Source of the DNA: Lycocorax pyrrhopterus obiensis
Taxonomy: Eukaryota > Chordata > Aves > Passeriformes > Paradisaeidae
Direction of reading: 5' to 3'
DNA: 64,000 nt
Assembly (NCBI GenBank): GCA_014706295.1
Contig: JACSVZ010000025.1
Coordinates: forward strand, 186,001-250,000
The first letter of the stretch is position 1, and each line of letters begins with the position of its first letter. Below the pieces are notes generated by a model. The model was not told where the DNA came from. It made no database searches and saw only the letters and a list, made by a program, of their open reading frames with translations. Shown piece after piece: positions 12,201 to 20,804 of this stretch. The position numbers and the translations under genes were made by a program.

Positions 12201-13846
12201 CCTCCTCTTCCTTCTCCTCCCTGTTTTGTGTGGATCCTTCCATAAAATGCTTTTGTGGCCATTTTTAGGTAATTGATGAAACCCTTGATGTGAAGGAGAT
12301 GATTTTCAACGCGGAGCGTGTTGGAGGCCTTGTGGATGAGCCGGTATGTTTGTGGCTGCTGAATCCAGGGACTGGCAAACTCCTAAACCTGGATTTTGAT
12401 TTCCATTTTTACTGAATTCAGGGTTTGGTGTGTGGATGCTGCTCTGGGGGCTCATGCAGAGTGAAACACAGTACAGCCCTTCTGCATAAAGATGTAAACA
12501 GTGAACAAACGTTAGATACTAACCGGACTCCTACTGCAAAAGTGTTTTGTGGGGTAGGGAAGTGATGTGGGCCAGTGCCTGTCCAGAGGTACTAAGTGGG
12601 GAAAGAATTTTGTGTTTGTTTTCCTTTCAATGGAATATTTAGAGGTGAAATATTTAGGGGTGGAATACTTAGGGGTGAAATATATACACTGCCTAGTGTA
12701 TAATCAGTCATAGCTTGATACCACAGATGGTCAAAGACCTTTATAGTGGCCATGGTTTAGGTTCGTGTTCAGCAGTGCATCTCCCTCATGGCTCTTCCTC
12801 AGCCTGCTCTGTTTTCTTCCCTCCAGGATAATGACAACTCCCTCCGTGATGACTTCAGCTTCAGCAGCAGTGCCCTTATTGGGCTGTTGGTGATTGCTGT
12901 TGCCATAGCTACTGTTATAGTCATCAGCTTGGTGATGCTGAGGAAGAGGCAGTATGGGACCATCAGCCATGGAATTGTGGAGGTGAGAAACAGCTCCATA
13001 ACCAAGGATGAAAATAGCCAGTGTTGAATCACATGTTGTGTGTGGGTGTAGAGGATGGCAGGAGCTTCCAGGCCATGGACAGTTCTGCTCCAGGCTGGGT
13101 AGGAATTAACCCTGTCCCTGCTGACACCATCACCGCTCGTTCCTCGGTGTGCAGCTGCCAGTCCCCGGTGTGCCGTGCTGGCACCTGCTACTCCATAGCT
13201 GTATTTGCTTATCACTAGGATTCAATTAGGCTTCCCTGGCTGGCTCAGGGTAGGATTTAGCAGTAAATGAGCTTTTCAGGCGATATCTTTAGCAGGGCAG
13301 TCAGTCAGTCAATCCACAGCAATTTGTCCTCCTGGCTAATTGATAATTAAGATGTCGTGATTGGCCAAGCGCTAAAGAGCAGCTCCTTCTTCCTTGCACA
13401 TTTCTAATGACAACTTAATGGAGCCCAGAGAAAGCTGCTTTTCCCTTTGCCCCACCCATGCAGGAGATCATAATAACCTCTTTAATGAGAGAAGTGGGTC
13501 CCTGATTTGCAGTGTTGGCTGAGCAATGACAGATTTGTGAGAACATCCCCACAGGGGATTGGGTGGGCAGGAGGCATCAGCTCCTGAACAAGCAGCTTCA
13601 CTAAACAACTTACCTTTTGCAGTTTACCTTTTTTCCCTGTTTACTGCTCAGCATGGTATTCACTCAGTGTTCGTCTGTTCCCTCTTGTTCTGTGGAATCA
13701 ATCCTGGAAGTTTCTCCTTGACCAGTATCCTGTTTTTTCCAAAGGTTGACCCGATGCTCACCCCCGAGGAGCGGCATCTGAGCAAAATGCAAAACCATGG
13801 CTATGAGAATCCCACTTACAAATACCTGGAGCAGATGCAGATATAA
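83..13846 (+). CDS. APLP2: APLP2, amyloid precursor-like protein 2 (3' part, 12 coding exons in window)
   Basis: This is a type I membrane glycoprotein of the APP family. It is cleaved by secretases to release an ectodomain and a cytoplasmic fragment, and acts in cell adhesion, neuronal development and membrane trafficking. The join of coding pieces is 83-250, 2201-2316, 2904-2978, 4142-4300, 4748-4876, 7209-7308, 7840-8010, 8587-8622, 11352-11434, 12269-12343, 12827-12982, 13745-13846. All have AG/GT borders and consistent phases. In order they encode a Kunitz domain, the helical E2 domain (heparin and metal binding), a juxtamembrane stretch, one membrane helix and a tail with the NPTY endocytosis/PTB motif. 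APLP2 rather than APP is indicated by the Kunitz sequence [12 protein letters not shown], the tail ending KYLEQMQI and the absence of an amyloid-beta sequence. Exon lengths 168, 75, 159, 129 and 100 equal those I recall for the APP family. The first exons lie before position 1. Confidence 0.97.
251..2200 (+). other. APLP2 intron after the KPI exon
   Basis: Intron of about 1.95 kb, GTAAGT to CAG. I found no further exon in it; in particular nothing resembling the OX-2-like exon of APP, which APLP2 lacks. No recognisable repeat. Confidence 0.8.
2201..2316 (+). CDS. APLP2: APLP2 exon, start of E2 domain
   Basis: The 116-bp exon follows acceptor TTCATGCAG and precedes GTGAGT. With the one base carried from the KPI exon it encodes [17 protein letters not shown] and the first E2 helix, ending HHNRMDR. 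The [17 protein letters not shown] block is diagnostic of APLP2/APP E2. Confidence 0.95.
2498..2730 (+). mobile_element. CR1 LINE 3' fragment in APLP2 intron
   Basis: Reads like the CR1 3' end in sense: 'gttgcccagagaggttgtgg', 'ggcttggagc catctggtct', then the terminal 'aaggtcccttccagcccaaa' and 'attctg'. It is 5'-truncated, as usual for CR1, and begins about 180 bp downstream of the preceding APLP2 exon. Confidence 0.85.
2904..2978 (+). CDS. APLP2: APLP2 exon, E2 domain
   Basis: The 75-bp exon (25 codons, phase 0) lies between TGTCCAG and GTAAGA. It encodes [20 protein letters not shown] followed by QTLIQ, the second part of the E2 coiled coil, with the length of the matching APP exon. Confidence 0.95.
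4142..4300 (+). CDS. APLP2: APLP2 exon, E2 domain core
   Basis: The 159-bp exon (53 codons) lies between TTGCTCTAG and GTGAGT. It encodes [20 protein letters not shown] through the heparin-binding [12 protein letters not shown] segment to QADPPR. It is nearly identical to mammalian APLP2. Confidence 0.96.
4551..4620 (+). repeat. 30-bp tandem duplication followed by poly-A
   Basis: A unit beginning TGTTCTGAGTCATACAGACT at 4551-4580 is repeated at 4581-4606 with few changes and then runs into an A tract to 4620, in the intron between two E2 exons. Confidence 0.75.
4748..4876 (+). CDS. APLP2: APLP2 exon, E2 domain
   Basis: The 129-bp exon (43 codons) lies between CCCTGCAG and GTATGA. It encodes [19 protein letters not shown] and the [20 protein letters not shown] segment, including conserved histidines of the E2 metal-binding region. 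Confidence 0.96.
4877..7208 (+). other. APLP2 intron
   Basis: Intron of about 2.3 kb with normal GTATGA and CTGCAG borders. I recognise no repeat or additional exon in it. Minus-strand open frames here (for example 6375-6581, 6607-6864) show no family resemblance. Confidence 0.7.
7209..7308 (+). CDS. APLP2: APLP2 exon, end of E2
   Basis: The 100-bp exon lies between CATCTGCAG and GTGAGT and ends in phase 1. It encodes [20 protein letters not shown], then [13 protein letters not shown], the last E2 helices. Confidence 0.96.
7840..8010 (+). CDS. APLP2: APLP2 exon, juxtamembrane linker
   Basis: The 171-bp exon lies between CCTTTCAG and GTATGT. It encodes [14 protein letters not shown], an acidic [10 protein letters not shown] stretch and FPALPESE, ending with the first base of the next codon. 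That last codon decides the glycosaminoglycan-site switch with the following 36-bp exon. Confidence 0.95.
8587..8622 (+). CDS. APLP2: APLP2 36-bp alternative exon (12 residues)
   Basis: The exon between TGCTAG and GTTGGT encodes [12 protein letters not shown] with split codons at both ends. It matches the 12-residue insert DTQPELYHPMKK of mammalian APLP2. Phase 1 at both ends means that it can be included or skipped in frame. The donor (GTTGGT) is weaker than the consensus, consistent with optional use. Confidence 0.93.
8623..11351 (+). other. APLP2 intron
   Basis: The largest APLP2 intron in the window (about 2.7 kb). It holds short T and G runs (near 9870 and 10416) but no repeat family, conserved exon or RNA gene that I can recognise. 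Confidence 0.7.
11352..11434 (+). CDS. APLP2: APLP2 exon, juxtamembrane region
   Basis: The 83-bp exon lies between GGTGCAG and GTGAGC. It encodes (G)[17 protein letters not shown] and [10 protein letters not shown]. The GSG at its start completes a chondroitin-sulphate attachment motif when the preceding 36-bp exon is skipped. Confidence 0.94.
12269..12343 (+). CDS. APLP2: APLP2 exon, region of alpha/beta-type cleavage
   Basis: The 75-bp exon (25 codons, phase 0) lies between TTTTTAG and GTATGT. It encodes [20 protein letters not shown] and LVDEP, just outside the membrane. Confidence 0.95.
12632..12687 (+). repeat. 15-bp minisatellite, about 3.8 copies
   Basis: Imperfect direct repeats of a 15-base unit (GGAATATTTAGAGGT, GAAATATTTAGGGGT, GGAATACTTAGGGGT, then a partial copy), in the intron before the transmembrane exon. 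Confidence 0.85.
12827..12982 (+). CDS. APLP2: APLP2 transmembrane exon
   Basis: The 156-bp exon (52 codons) lies between CCCTCCAG and GTGAGA. It encodes [10 protein letters not shown], a hydrophobic helix [19 protein letters not shown], the stop-transfer RKRQYG and TISHGIVE. The gamma-secretase cleavage zone lies in this helix. Its sequence is that of APLP2, not the APP amyloid-beta segment. Confidence 0.97.
13745..13846 (+). CDS. APLP2: APLP2 last coding exon, cytoplasmic tail
   Basis: The exon starts after TTCCAAAG and runs to TAA at 13844-13846 (33 residues). It encodes [20 protein letters not shown] then [13 protein letters not shown], including the GYENPTY motif bound by PTB-domain adaptors (Fe65, Mint/X11, Dab1) and used for endocytosis. 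Confidence 0.97.
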   Translation, partial: VDPMLTPEERHLSKMQNHGYENPTYKYLEQMQI

Positions 13847-15285
13847 AAGAGATGAAGATAGAATAGCCCTGATGGGAGAAGGTGCGGGGCAAAGGGCCAA
13901 AGTGGTCCAGTGTTTTGGATCAACTACTGACCAACAGTTGCTTCAAGAGGACTTCATCTTACATTCAGAACTCCTGGATCATTAAGACTATAATTACTAC
14001 TGTAGAGTTGCAATTTCCATTCTTTTAAATGGGTGAAGAAATGATAATATAACAATATGATATATAAATCTCCTTAAATGGGAAAAATGAATCTATTGCA
14101 GATATTTGACTGAGATGTAGTTTTCTTTTTTTTTTTAATAATCTGAAAAATACCAGTTCTGTTGTACTGTTGTCTGATACAAGCTCTATATATATAAAAA
14201 TGGAAAATGTTGATTTCTTTTTTTTTTTCTGATAGACCACCTGTATATTGAGGGTCACTTGTACCAGCCCACCTTGAAAAAAGGAGACAGTTGTGGCTCT
14301 TTAGTCATTTTGGCTTTTATATATAAAACAGTATTCTTTTTTTCCTTTTTTTTTTAAGTGAATTTCACTGGGAGTTGCAAAGAGATTAATTTAGGGATAG
14401 GAGCTATTACAGCATAAACAAGGAAGCAATTTGGAATGGTAACTAACAAAATTCCTTATAATGAGAAAAAAAAAAGAAAAAGAGAAAAAAAAAAGAAAAA
14501 ACCCCATCCTCATATGCCAGTGGTGTGCACCCTGCTGCTTAGCAGCTCGGGCTCTAGGAATCAAGACTCCCTGGAGGCAAGGAGTTAAAAGGCTTCTAGC
14601 ATCTCTGTTTATAGTTATTCTAGTGGAATGTTAGAACATGGTTTGTGCACACTGGGGTCTGCACATTCCCCTTCCAGATTCAGTTCTGCTCTAGAGTTGG
14701 AAGTTCTGGTATTGAATTGAAATCCTCTGTTCTCAGCCAGTTTCCTTCAGTACTCACCTGGCATTAACAGCCCCTTCTTGCTACTACTTTCTAATTTCCC
14801 CAGCTCTCCTGCCTCACCAACATGGTAAGTAGTTAAGAGCCACAGGTTTTTGAGCCGCTGCATCTCCCTGGGTGATGCTGGGCCAGACATGACAAACCAC
14901 CGCAATAACTGGGACCTTGGGAGCTGACAAACACAGAGCTCTCTTAGCTGGGGAGGGAAGAGAGTGACACATTGGGAAAGGGATGCTGCCTGCTTTAAGG
15001 GAAATGGGATGCATAGGCCCCAAGAAGACCAAAAGGGGCATTGTTCCACTCACCATCATGTCTTTGTAATGCTTGTATAGTTGGTGTTAATGCTCACGGC
15101 TTTTTTAAATCTGGAGGTTCTGGTAACCTGTGGTGTATTTTTTCTATTTTTCCTGTGACTTTATTTTTTCTTCCCCTTTCCGTGTTTCTTCCCACTATGC
15201 ACAGATTTACCTGCAAACTCCTTAGTGTGGTCTGTGGGGAATGTACAAAGTTTAAACACATCAATAAACACTTTAACTTCCAGAT
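13847..15285 (+). other. APLP2: APLP2 3' untranslated region
   Basis: The region from the stop codon to just beyond AATAAA at 15263-15268 (context TCAATAAACACTTTAACTTC). It holds A- and T-rich tracts (14120-14230, 14464-14501) and no other open frame of note. The cleavage point is estimated at 10-20 bases after the signal. A 238-codon frame across 15041-15757 crosses this end and is probably chance. Confidence 0.75.
15263..15268 (+). terminator. APLP2 polyadenylation signal
   Basis: Canonical AATAAA, the only one I saw in the first 1.4 kb after the stop codon, placed where the vertebrate APLP2 3' UTR would be expected to end. Confidence 0.75.
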
Positions 15286-18200
15286 AGTTTCTTCTCTTTA
15301 TTCATGGGCTCGCTTTAATTCCCTCTTGTCCCACCATGTCCTGCCAAACCCGCAAGACCTTTCCCTGACAGCGAGAAGAACTGTACAGGTATTGATGTAT
15401 AATCATGCCTGGAGTCTTTTGTGGTATTTTCAGATCCTGATGACCTTTGTGGAGAGGAGGAGGCAGGATGCTAAACCAAGGGCCTGCATCCTGAGTAGCA
15501 TTAAAGCAGCTGCTGGAACGCAGGTCGGGGAGAGCTGGGGCTGCTCTCTCTGGCTGCTTGTGGAAGATCCTGCGCATGGTTCTCCCCCTTCCCAGGATGC
15601 AGATGGCTGCTGGCACAGCCTGTGGGAGCGAGCAGAGCCAAGGCTCTCTGTGGTGACAAGCTGTTCCTGTCCCTGGCCATCCTCCTGCACTTCCTTGGGA
15701 GCCACAGGGGCGGGCCTGGTTTGCAGCCTGTGCTGGCTGTGTGCTCAGAGCCTGTGACACCCACAGGCCTCAGGACTGGGGCTGGGCAGAAGGACAGCAG
15801 GAAATCTTAAAATTCCTAGATATGAGGGCATGGAAAAGGACTTCACAGTGACACAGTTTCCATGGATGCTTCTTGTGGATGGCCAGATCTGAAATAATTA
15901 AAGTCATAGAGCCCAGGGCAGGAATCAGCTAATTATGGCTAGTGTTCACTGTATCGCTGCTGCTGTTTTATGAGGGGAAATAACTGTTTGGTTTAAGTCT
16001 CTCTTCCAGAACACCTAAAACTAACAGCCTGTAAAGCTCAAAGCTGTTTCTGCTCCTGTGTGTCATTCCTCTCTATTCTTCTTTGAGGTGTGACCTCAAG
16101 CACAGATTCCTCCTCTCTCATGTCAGTGAAATGACCAAAGAGTCATTGCCACTTGAATGTCATTTTAGAGGTCAATAGACAGAATTAATTTTCCTCCATA
16201 TTGATTTGTGCAGTTCCCAATAGGTCTGGAGGAAGAGAGGGAGAGGAGGAAACAAGAAGGTTTAGCAATTTTGAACAGGAAGCACTTGCATGTCCTGTTT
16301 CTCCTTAAACATGGGCTCCTTGGTTCCACTGGAGCTTCCATATTCTGGTTAAATTATTCAGACACCAAGGAAAGAGCAGATGCTGTCCTAGAAAATGCCG
16401 TCTGTTGGCTTGTCACAACTACTTGGGAAAGAGTTTTGATTTTAAACTAAATTTATTTTAAATGATGCCAAAGCATATCTGCAGCCCAAAGCAATTCTTG
16501 GACCCTCAGGTAGGGGTGACCTGCAAGAGAAACAAATTACAGAGGCTGCAGATTGAATTCCAGAATTGAATTTGGGTACTAGCTTTTTCCTTTGATAAAT
16601 TCTGTTAGTCCTGCAAAATAAATACATCAGGCTCGAATCAAAGTCTATTAATTCCATGCTTTGGCACAGACTGCCAAGGACTCAGGATCGATTCTTCAGA
16701 ATGGATTTTGACCACAGCTTCTGAAAAGTCACGTTGAAACTTAGCTGCTCCAAGATGGATGCTAAGGCAGGTCCCAGGTGTTCCTGGTATCAGCTGTGCA
16801 AGCAAAGGGGCTGATCCCAGAAGGCCATGGGGTAGTTTGGGGAAATATCAGCAGTTTAATGGCAATACGACACTTAAATTATTCAGAGCACGGTGGACCA
16901 GTTGGTTGGGGGAAGACTTGCAGGGTGTTGTAGAGAGCTGCATTCCAAAACAAAAACTGATTTTAAAGAAAAAGTTCTTTAGGAGGAGCAGTGTAGCTCT
17001 CTGGTGAGGAAACAGGATGTTTGAGAAGGGCCTTTGGGAATGCTGAGCAGAGGAAGTGCTGCATCAGTTTGTCTCCCTTCTCCTGAAGCTGTTTGTAGCC
17101 CTTCTGCAAGGGCACAGTGATGGATGTCAAGCCCCTTCTGTGCACAGGAGCAAGTAGATGGAACGTGGGTGGATTGATTTTACCAGCCTTACTTGCCTCG
17201 GATGTGCAGAGCAACATTTGTGTTAAGTGTGGTTTTGATCATTCAGCCCCAGCAAACAGAAGAGATTAAAGGTGCTCATGAGGAGCTCAAGGCGGTGGTG
17301 ATGCAGTGCCCAGAGCCTTTCCCTCTGTTACCCCATCAAAAGGTGGCATTCACCTGATGGAGCACATAAACCCTCCTAATCCTTTGACCTGGGGTGTTTC
17401 GGGTAGATGTTTGAGAGCTGCAGGTGTCCTTTGGTCCAGCCTGAGTGTGTTGCTTAAAGTTGGTGTTGCCACACGAATTTGGGTGGTCTCCAGAGCAGGT
17501 GCAACTTAGTCAGTGGCATCAGTGGCTTTGTTGTGGTGACAAAGGCTGCCAGATGTGCACAGCGAGGAGCAACAGTGATGAGCCAGAAAAAGTTTTTTAT
17601 AGGGCATAGTAGAGTAAGGTAGGGAAAGTGAGGGCGAGTGGAGCCATTCCTGCTTTCAGGTCTCAGTGGGACCATGTGCACATCGCCTGGCTGTGGTCCT
17701 TAGCAGCAGCATGGGATGGAAGCTTCAGGCAGCTGTAAGGCAGCAGGCTCAAAAGCTGTTTCTCCAGTGCAGGAGTCAGAGCATCCTTAATCTTCTGGGC
17801 GCCTCTCTGTAAATTCACATTTTTATCCCAGCAGGCACTGGTAGCTTTGCTGCAGAGGTGGGGAGAAGATTCTGCTGAGCACAGCACCTGACAGAAACAA
17901 GGGTTTAATTCATGTATATGGGGTTCTGCAGGAGTGAGTGGGTTAAAAATGTGAGTGTTTTGCTGTATTTACCAGTGACCTGTGTGGAGACTGTGCTTTG
18001 TAGCAGGAGCACTTAACCCCTGGCCTGGAGGCTCTCTGTGTGTGCTGCCAGGATGGGTTAATGTAGAATTTTATTTCCAGCAGCACTGTGCTCCTGAGAG
18101 CAATTTGAGAACAGGCTGTGGGCTGAATGAGCTGGTTGTTAAATACCATCAGTCTCTGGATGCCATCGGGGAGATTCCCTGGGCCCATCTCTGAACAGAC

Positions 18201-19654
18201 TGTGGTGCCTGGAGTGTGGGGCTGAAGGTGGTGGGAGGGGCTGGACCTGAGAGAAGTGGTCCCATCTCCCCAGAATCTTGCCATGATGTGTGTCAGTGGG
18301 AGGGGGTAAAGACCCTTAAGGGGAGGAGATGATGGGACAGAGTCTGTGGAACTCAGTAATCTTCCTGAATTTCTGGGTCTGACGGGAACAGCTTGGGGTT
18401 ATCCCAGTTTCCTGAAGGCTTCCTCATCCTCCCATGTTAGAGCTTCATGAAGCTCTGGGTCCCACAGCCTGGCTGTGCTGTGAGAAGGTAGGAACCTTAG
18501 CCAATGTTCTGTTTCCATGCCTTAGACTTCCCCAGATGATCCCTGGATGTGAGAGCAGAAGGAGCAAGGGGAGTCAGTTTACCTGTGAATGATCCTCCTG
18601 GCATCCTCAACATCCTTGCAGTCTCCACAGCAACACGGGCTGGTCCAAATCCATCCTCTGGGCCTGGGCTGGAGGCCACTCTGGAGGCAGGAACTTCTCA
18701 GGAGTGTCTCACCTGCTTTCATGTGACAGCAGGGATTTTCTTCCTCCTCCTCACCTGCTCCCTGGGAACATTCCCTGGCAGGGAGCACATCTATTCCCTC
18801 CTCTGAGTCCCTGCCTACACACCAGGGGCTTTTCTCTGCCTGACTGTGCAGCAGGAAGTGAAACATTTGAGACTTTGAATGTGTTTACTCTTGGCTTTGA
18901 ACTTTCTGGTCATCCCGTGTGTGTGGCTGTGAAAAATCTCTCCCAATCTAAAATATTGCTCTGATGTCAAAGAGGCTGAGGGTGCTTCTAGTTCTGGTGC
19001 TCTGGACAGCGTCAGTGAAGGGTGAGGGAGATGCAGATGCTTGATTTGGATTTAATATCCCTTATGGATTATCTCGTAGCAGCTGTTTGGTGTACCCTCC
19101 TGCAAGGTCTCTGAGAGGAAAGGCTCTGCCTATGGCAAGCTCAAAAAAGAGGGAAACTCTGGTCTCTTGGATGGTGCCAGGGTGGATTTATTTTTTTTTA
19201 GCTGAAAGCACAGGCACTTCAGAGAAAACACCTGCAGGGAGAAAGTGGTGTAAAGGCTTCTGAGCAGAGGGATTGGCTATCTCACCTGCTCCCTGGGTGG
19301 CTGCTGGGATGGGGACTTGGCACAGACCTGCCATTCTGGAGCTGGGCTTGGTGCTTTCAGGGTGTGCTTGTGAACATCTGGCAAAGAGGGCCAGTTCTTA
19401 GAGCAGCCTGCTTGAAAAGAAGCCTTTCAGATTGGGCTTTTAGTGTTGCTGCCTGGGTTTGCAGGGTGTGTGCGGGAAGGGGAGGGCAGGGGCTGTTCTC
19501 CTGTGTGCTGACCAGAGCCTCTGCTTCCTGCAGTGGAGAACAGAGCGGGGCTGGTTCTCCCGGGGCTAGCAGTGCCTCTCCAAATGCAAGGTGAGGAATA
19601 ATTGTTTTGTCCAGTATGGTGGTTCAGCAGGGCATAATCCTGCAGCTGGTGCAG

Positions 19655-19745
19655 GCTCATGGAGAAATGAAGGCTGGAAGGGACGTCTGGAAGGCATCAC
19701 ACTGACCTCCCAACTTGGGTCAGAGCAGGTCCCTGGATGGTCGAA
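19655..19745 (-). mobile_element. CR1 LINE fragment, degraded
   Basis: The block reading 'aggctggaagggacgtctgg' followed by a CAT-rich stretch and 'gggtcagagcagg' matches the antisense CR1 3' end (ggttggaagggacctctgg ... agcagggtca). It is short and old. Confidence 0.6.
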
Positions 19746-19837
19746 TGTAACGCTGCCTTTTTCAGCAGCAGCTCTTCTGCTTGTATCCATGGGTTTGGGG
19801 GCAGGAAAAACTATGTGAATTATTATCTGAGGTCAGG

Positions 19838-19842
19838 AATGT
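19838..19842 (+). repeat. Target-site duplication, left copy (AATGT)
   Basis: AATGT immediately before the TG of the LTR; identical to 20800-20804. Confidence 0.85.
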
Positions 19843-20799
19843 TGTTGGGGTTTTGGGAGTTTCCCCTTCTGTTTTTTTTTTTTTTCTCTTGAGGAATTTT
19901 TTCCCACATATGTTGCTGGGGCAACAAATTGCTGGGTGCTTGGGAGAAACAAAAGACCTGGCAACAGAGGGAGGGGTCCAAGGGGCTGCTCTTTTCGCCT
20001 GGGTGTTGGGTACAGCCCGGGGCTAGTTAGTGCTCTCAGTGTTCAGAAGGAGTTGGTCAGAGCTGGAAGTTCCTGCTTTTCGGCTGCTTTCCTTCTACCC
20101 GAGAAACCCGGGATTCCCAAGCCCACCCTTTCCCTGCCCTGCTGGGAGTCGGGCCGCAGCTGCTCTGCCCTCCACCGCCGCTTTGATCCTTCGCTACACT
20201 GTAGCCCTGCACACCCTTTGCCGGCTGAGACCTCCCGGGGCTCCCACTGCAGCTCCGGAGTTGGATACATCTCGTCTGCCACCCGGGATCTGTGCTGTCT
20301 CTGCTGCTCCAGCCTGCTGCTCCCGAGGGTCCGGCCGGGCACCGGGATCGGCTGCCCAGAGGGTTTGTGAAGCTTTTCGTCCATCCTTTCCCGGGACCCC
20401 GAGCCGCCATCACCGCGTGCTCCCCGAGCTCGCTCCGGAGCGCCCCCTGCAGCCGCGGGGGAACCATCGCACCCGCCCTGCTCACCGGGAGCCGCCAGCG
20501 CCCCTGCCGGCTGTGACTGGAACTGCACCAACGGGGAAAGGGCCTGGCAGCCGAGAGAGGCTGGCACTGGGTTTGTGGCTCTGTTTGCTGTTACTGCCAT
20601 AGTTATTGTTGCTTGTTTGCCTTGTTATACATATATATATATATATTAGTAAAGAACTGTTATTCCCACCCCTCATATCTTTGCCTGAAAGCTCCTTAAT
20701 TTCAAAATTATAATAACTCAGAGGGAAGGGGGTTGCATTTTCCATTTCAGGGGAGGCTCCTGCCTTCCTTGGCAGACACCTGTCTTTCAAACCAAGACA
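19843..20799 (+). mobile_element. Solo LTR of an endogenous retrovirus (957 bp), passerine-type
   Basis: It begins TGTTGGGG and ends CCAAGACA, with TG...CA termini. It is flanked by an exact 5-bp duplication, AATGT at 19838-19842 and at 20800-20804. Inside are a CpG-rich U3/R-like middle (20100-20520), an (AT)n stretch at about 20628-20647 and AGTAAA soon after it as a possible polyadenylation signal. The 3' part (TTTGCCTGAAAGCTCCTTAA ... TCCTGCCTTCCTTGGCAGAC) is a sequence I associate with LTRs abundant in songbirds. A 5-bp duplication fits the ERVL class. No internal viral region, primer-binding site or second LTR follows, so it is a recombinant solo LTR. Open frames in it are not genes. 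Confidence 0.9.
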
Positions 20800-20804
20800 A
20801 ATGT
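20800..20804 (+). repeat. Target-site duplication, right copy (AATGT)
   Basis: AATGT immediately after the terminal CA of the LTR at 20799. Confidence 0.85.

Larger units (their letters stand above)
15286..19842. other. Gene-free interval downstream of APLP2
   Basis: I found no exon, RNA gene or full repeat here apart from the CR1 fragment at 19655-19745. Open frames in this stretch are short and mutually overlapping, with no family resemblance. ST14, the gene next to APLP2 in human, is not seen. Confidence 0.6.

Noticed and set aside
15041..15757. 238-codon plus-strand open frame
   Set aside because: It spans the APLP2 polyadenylation signal and 3' UTR end, and its product has no recognisable domain; antisense frames of similar length exist.
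20030..20602. 190-codon plus-strand and 185-codon minus-strand frames
   Set aside because: They lie wholly inside a solo LTR bounded by a target-site duplication; CpG-rich LTR sequence is open in several frames.
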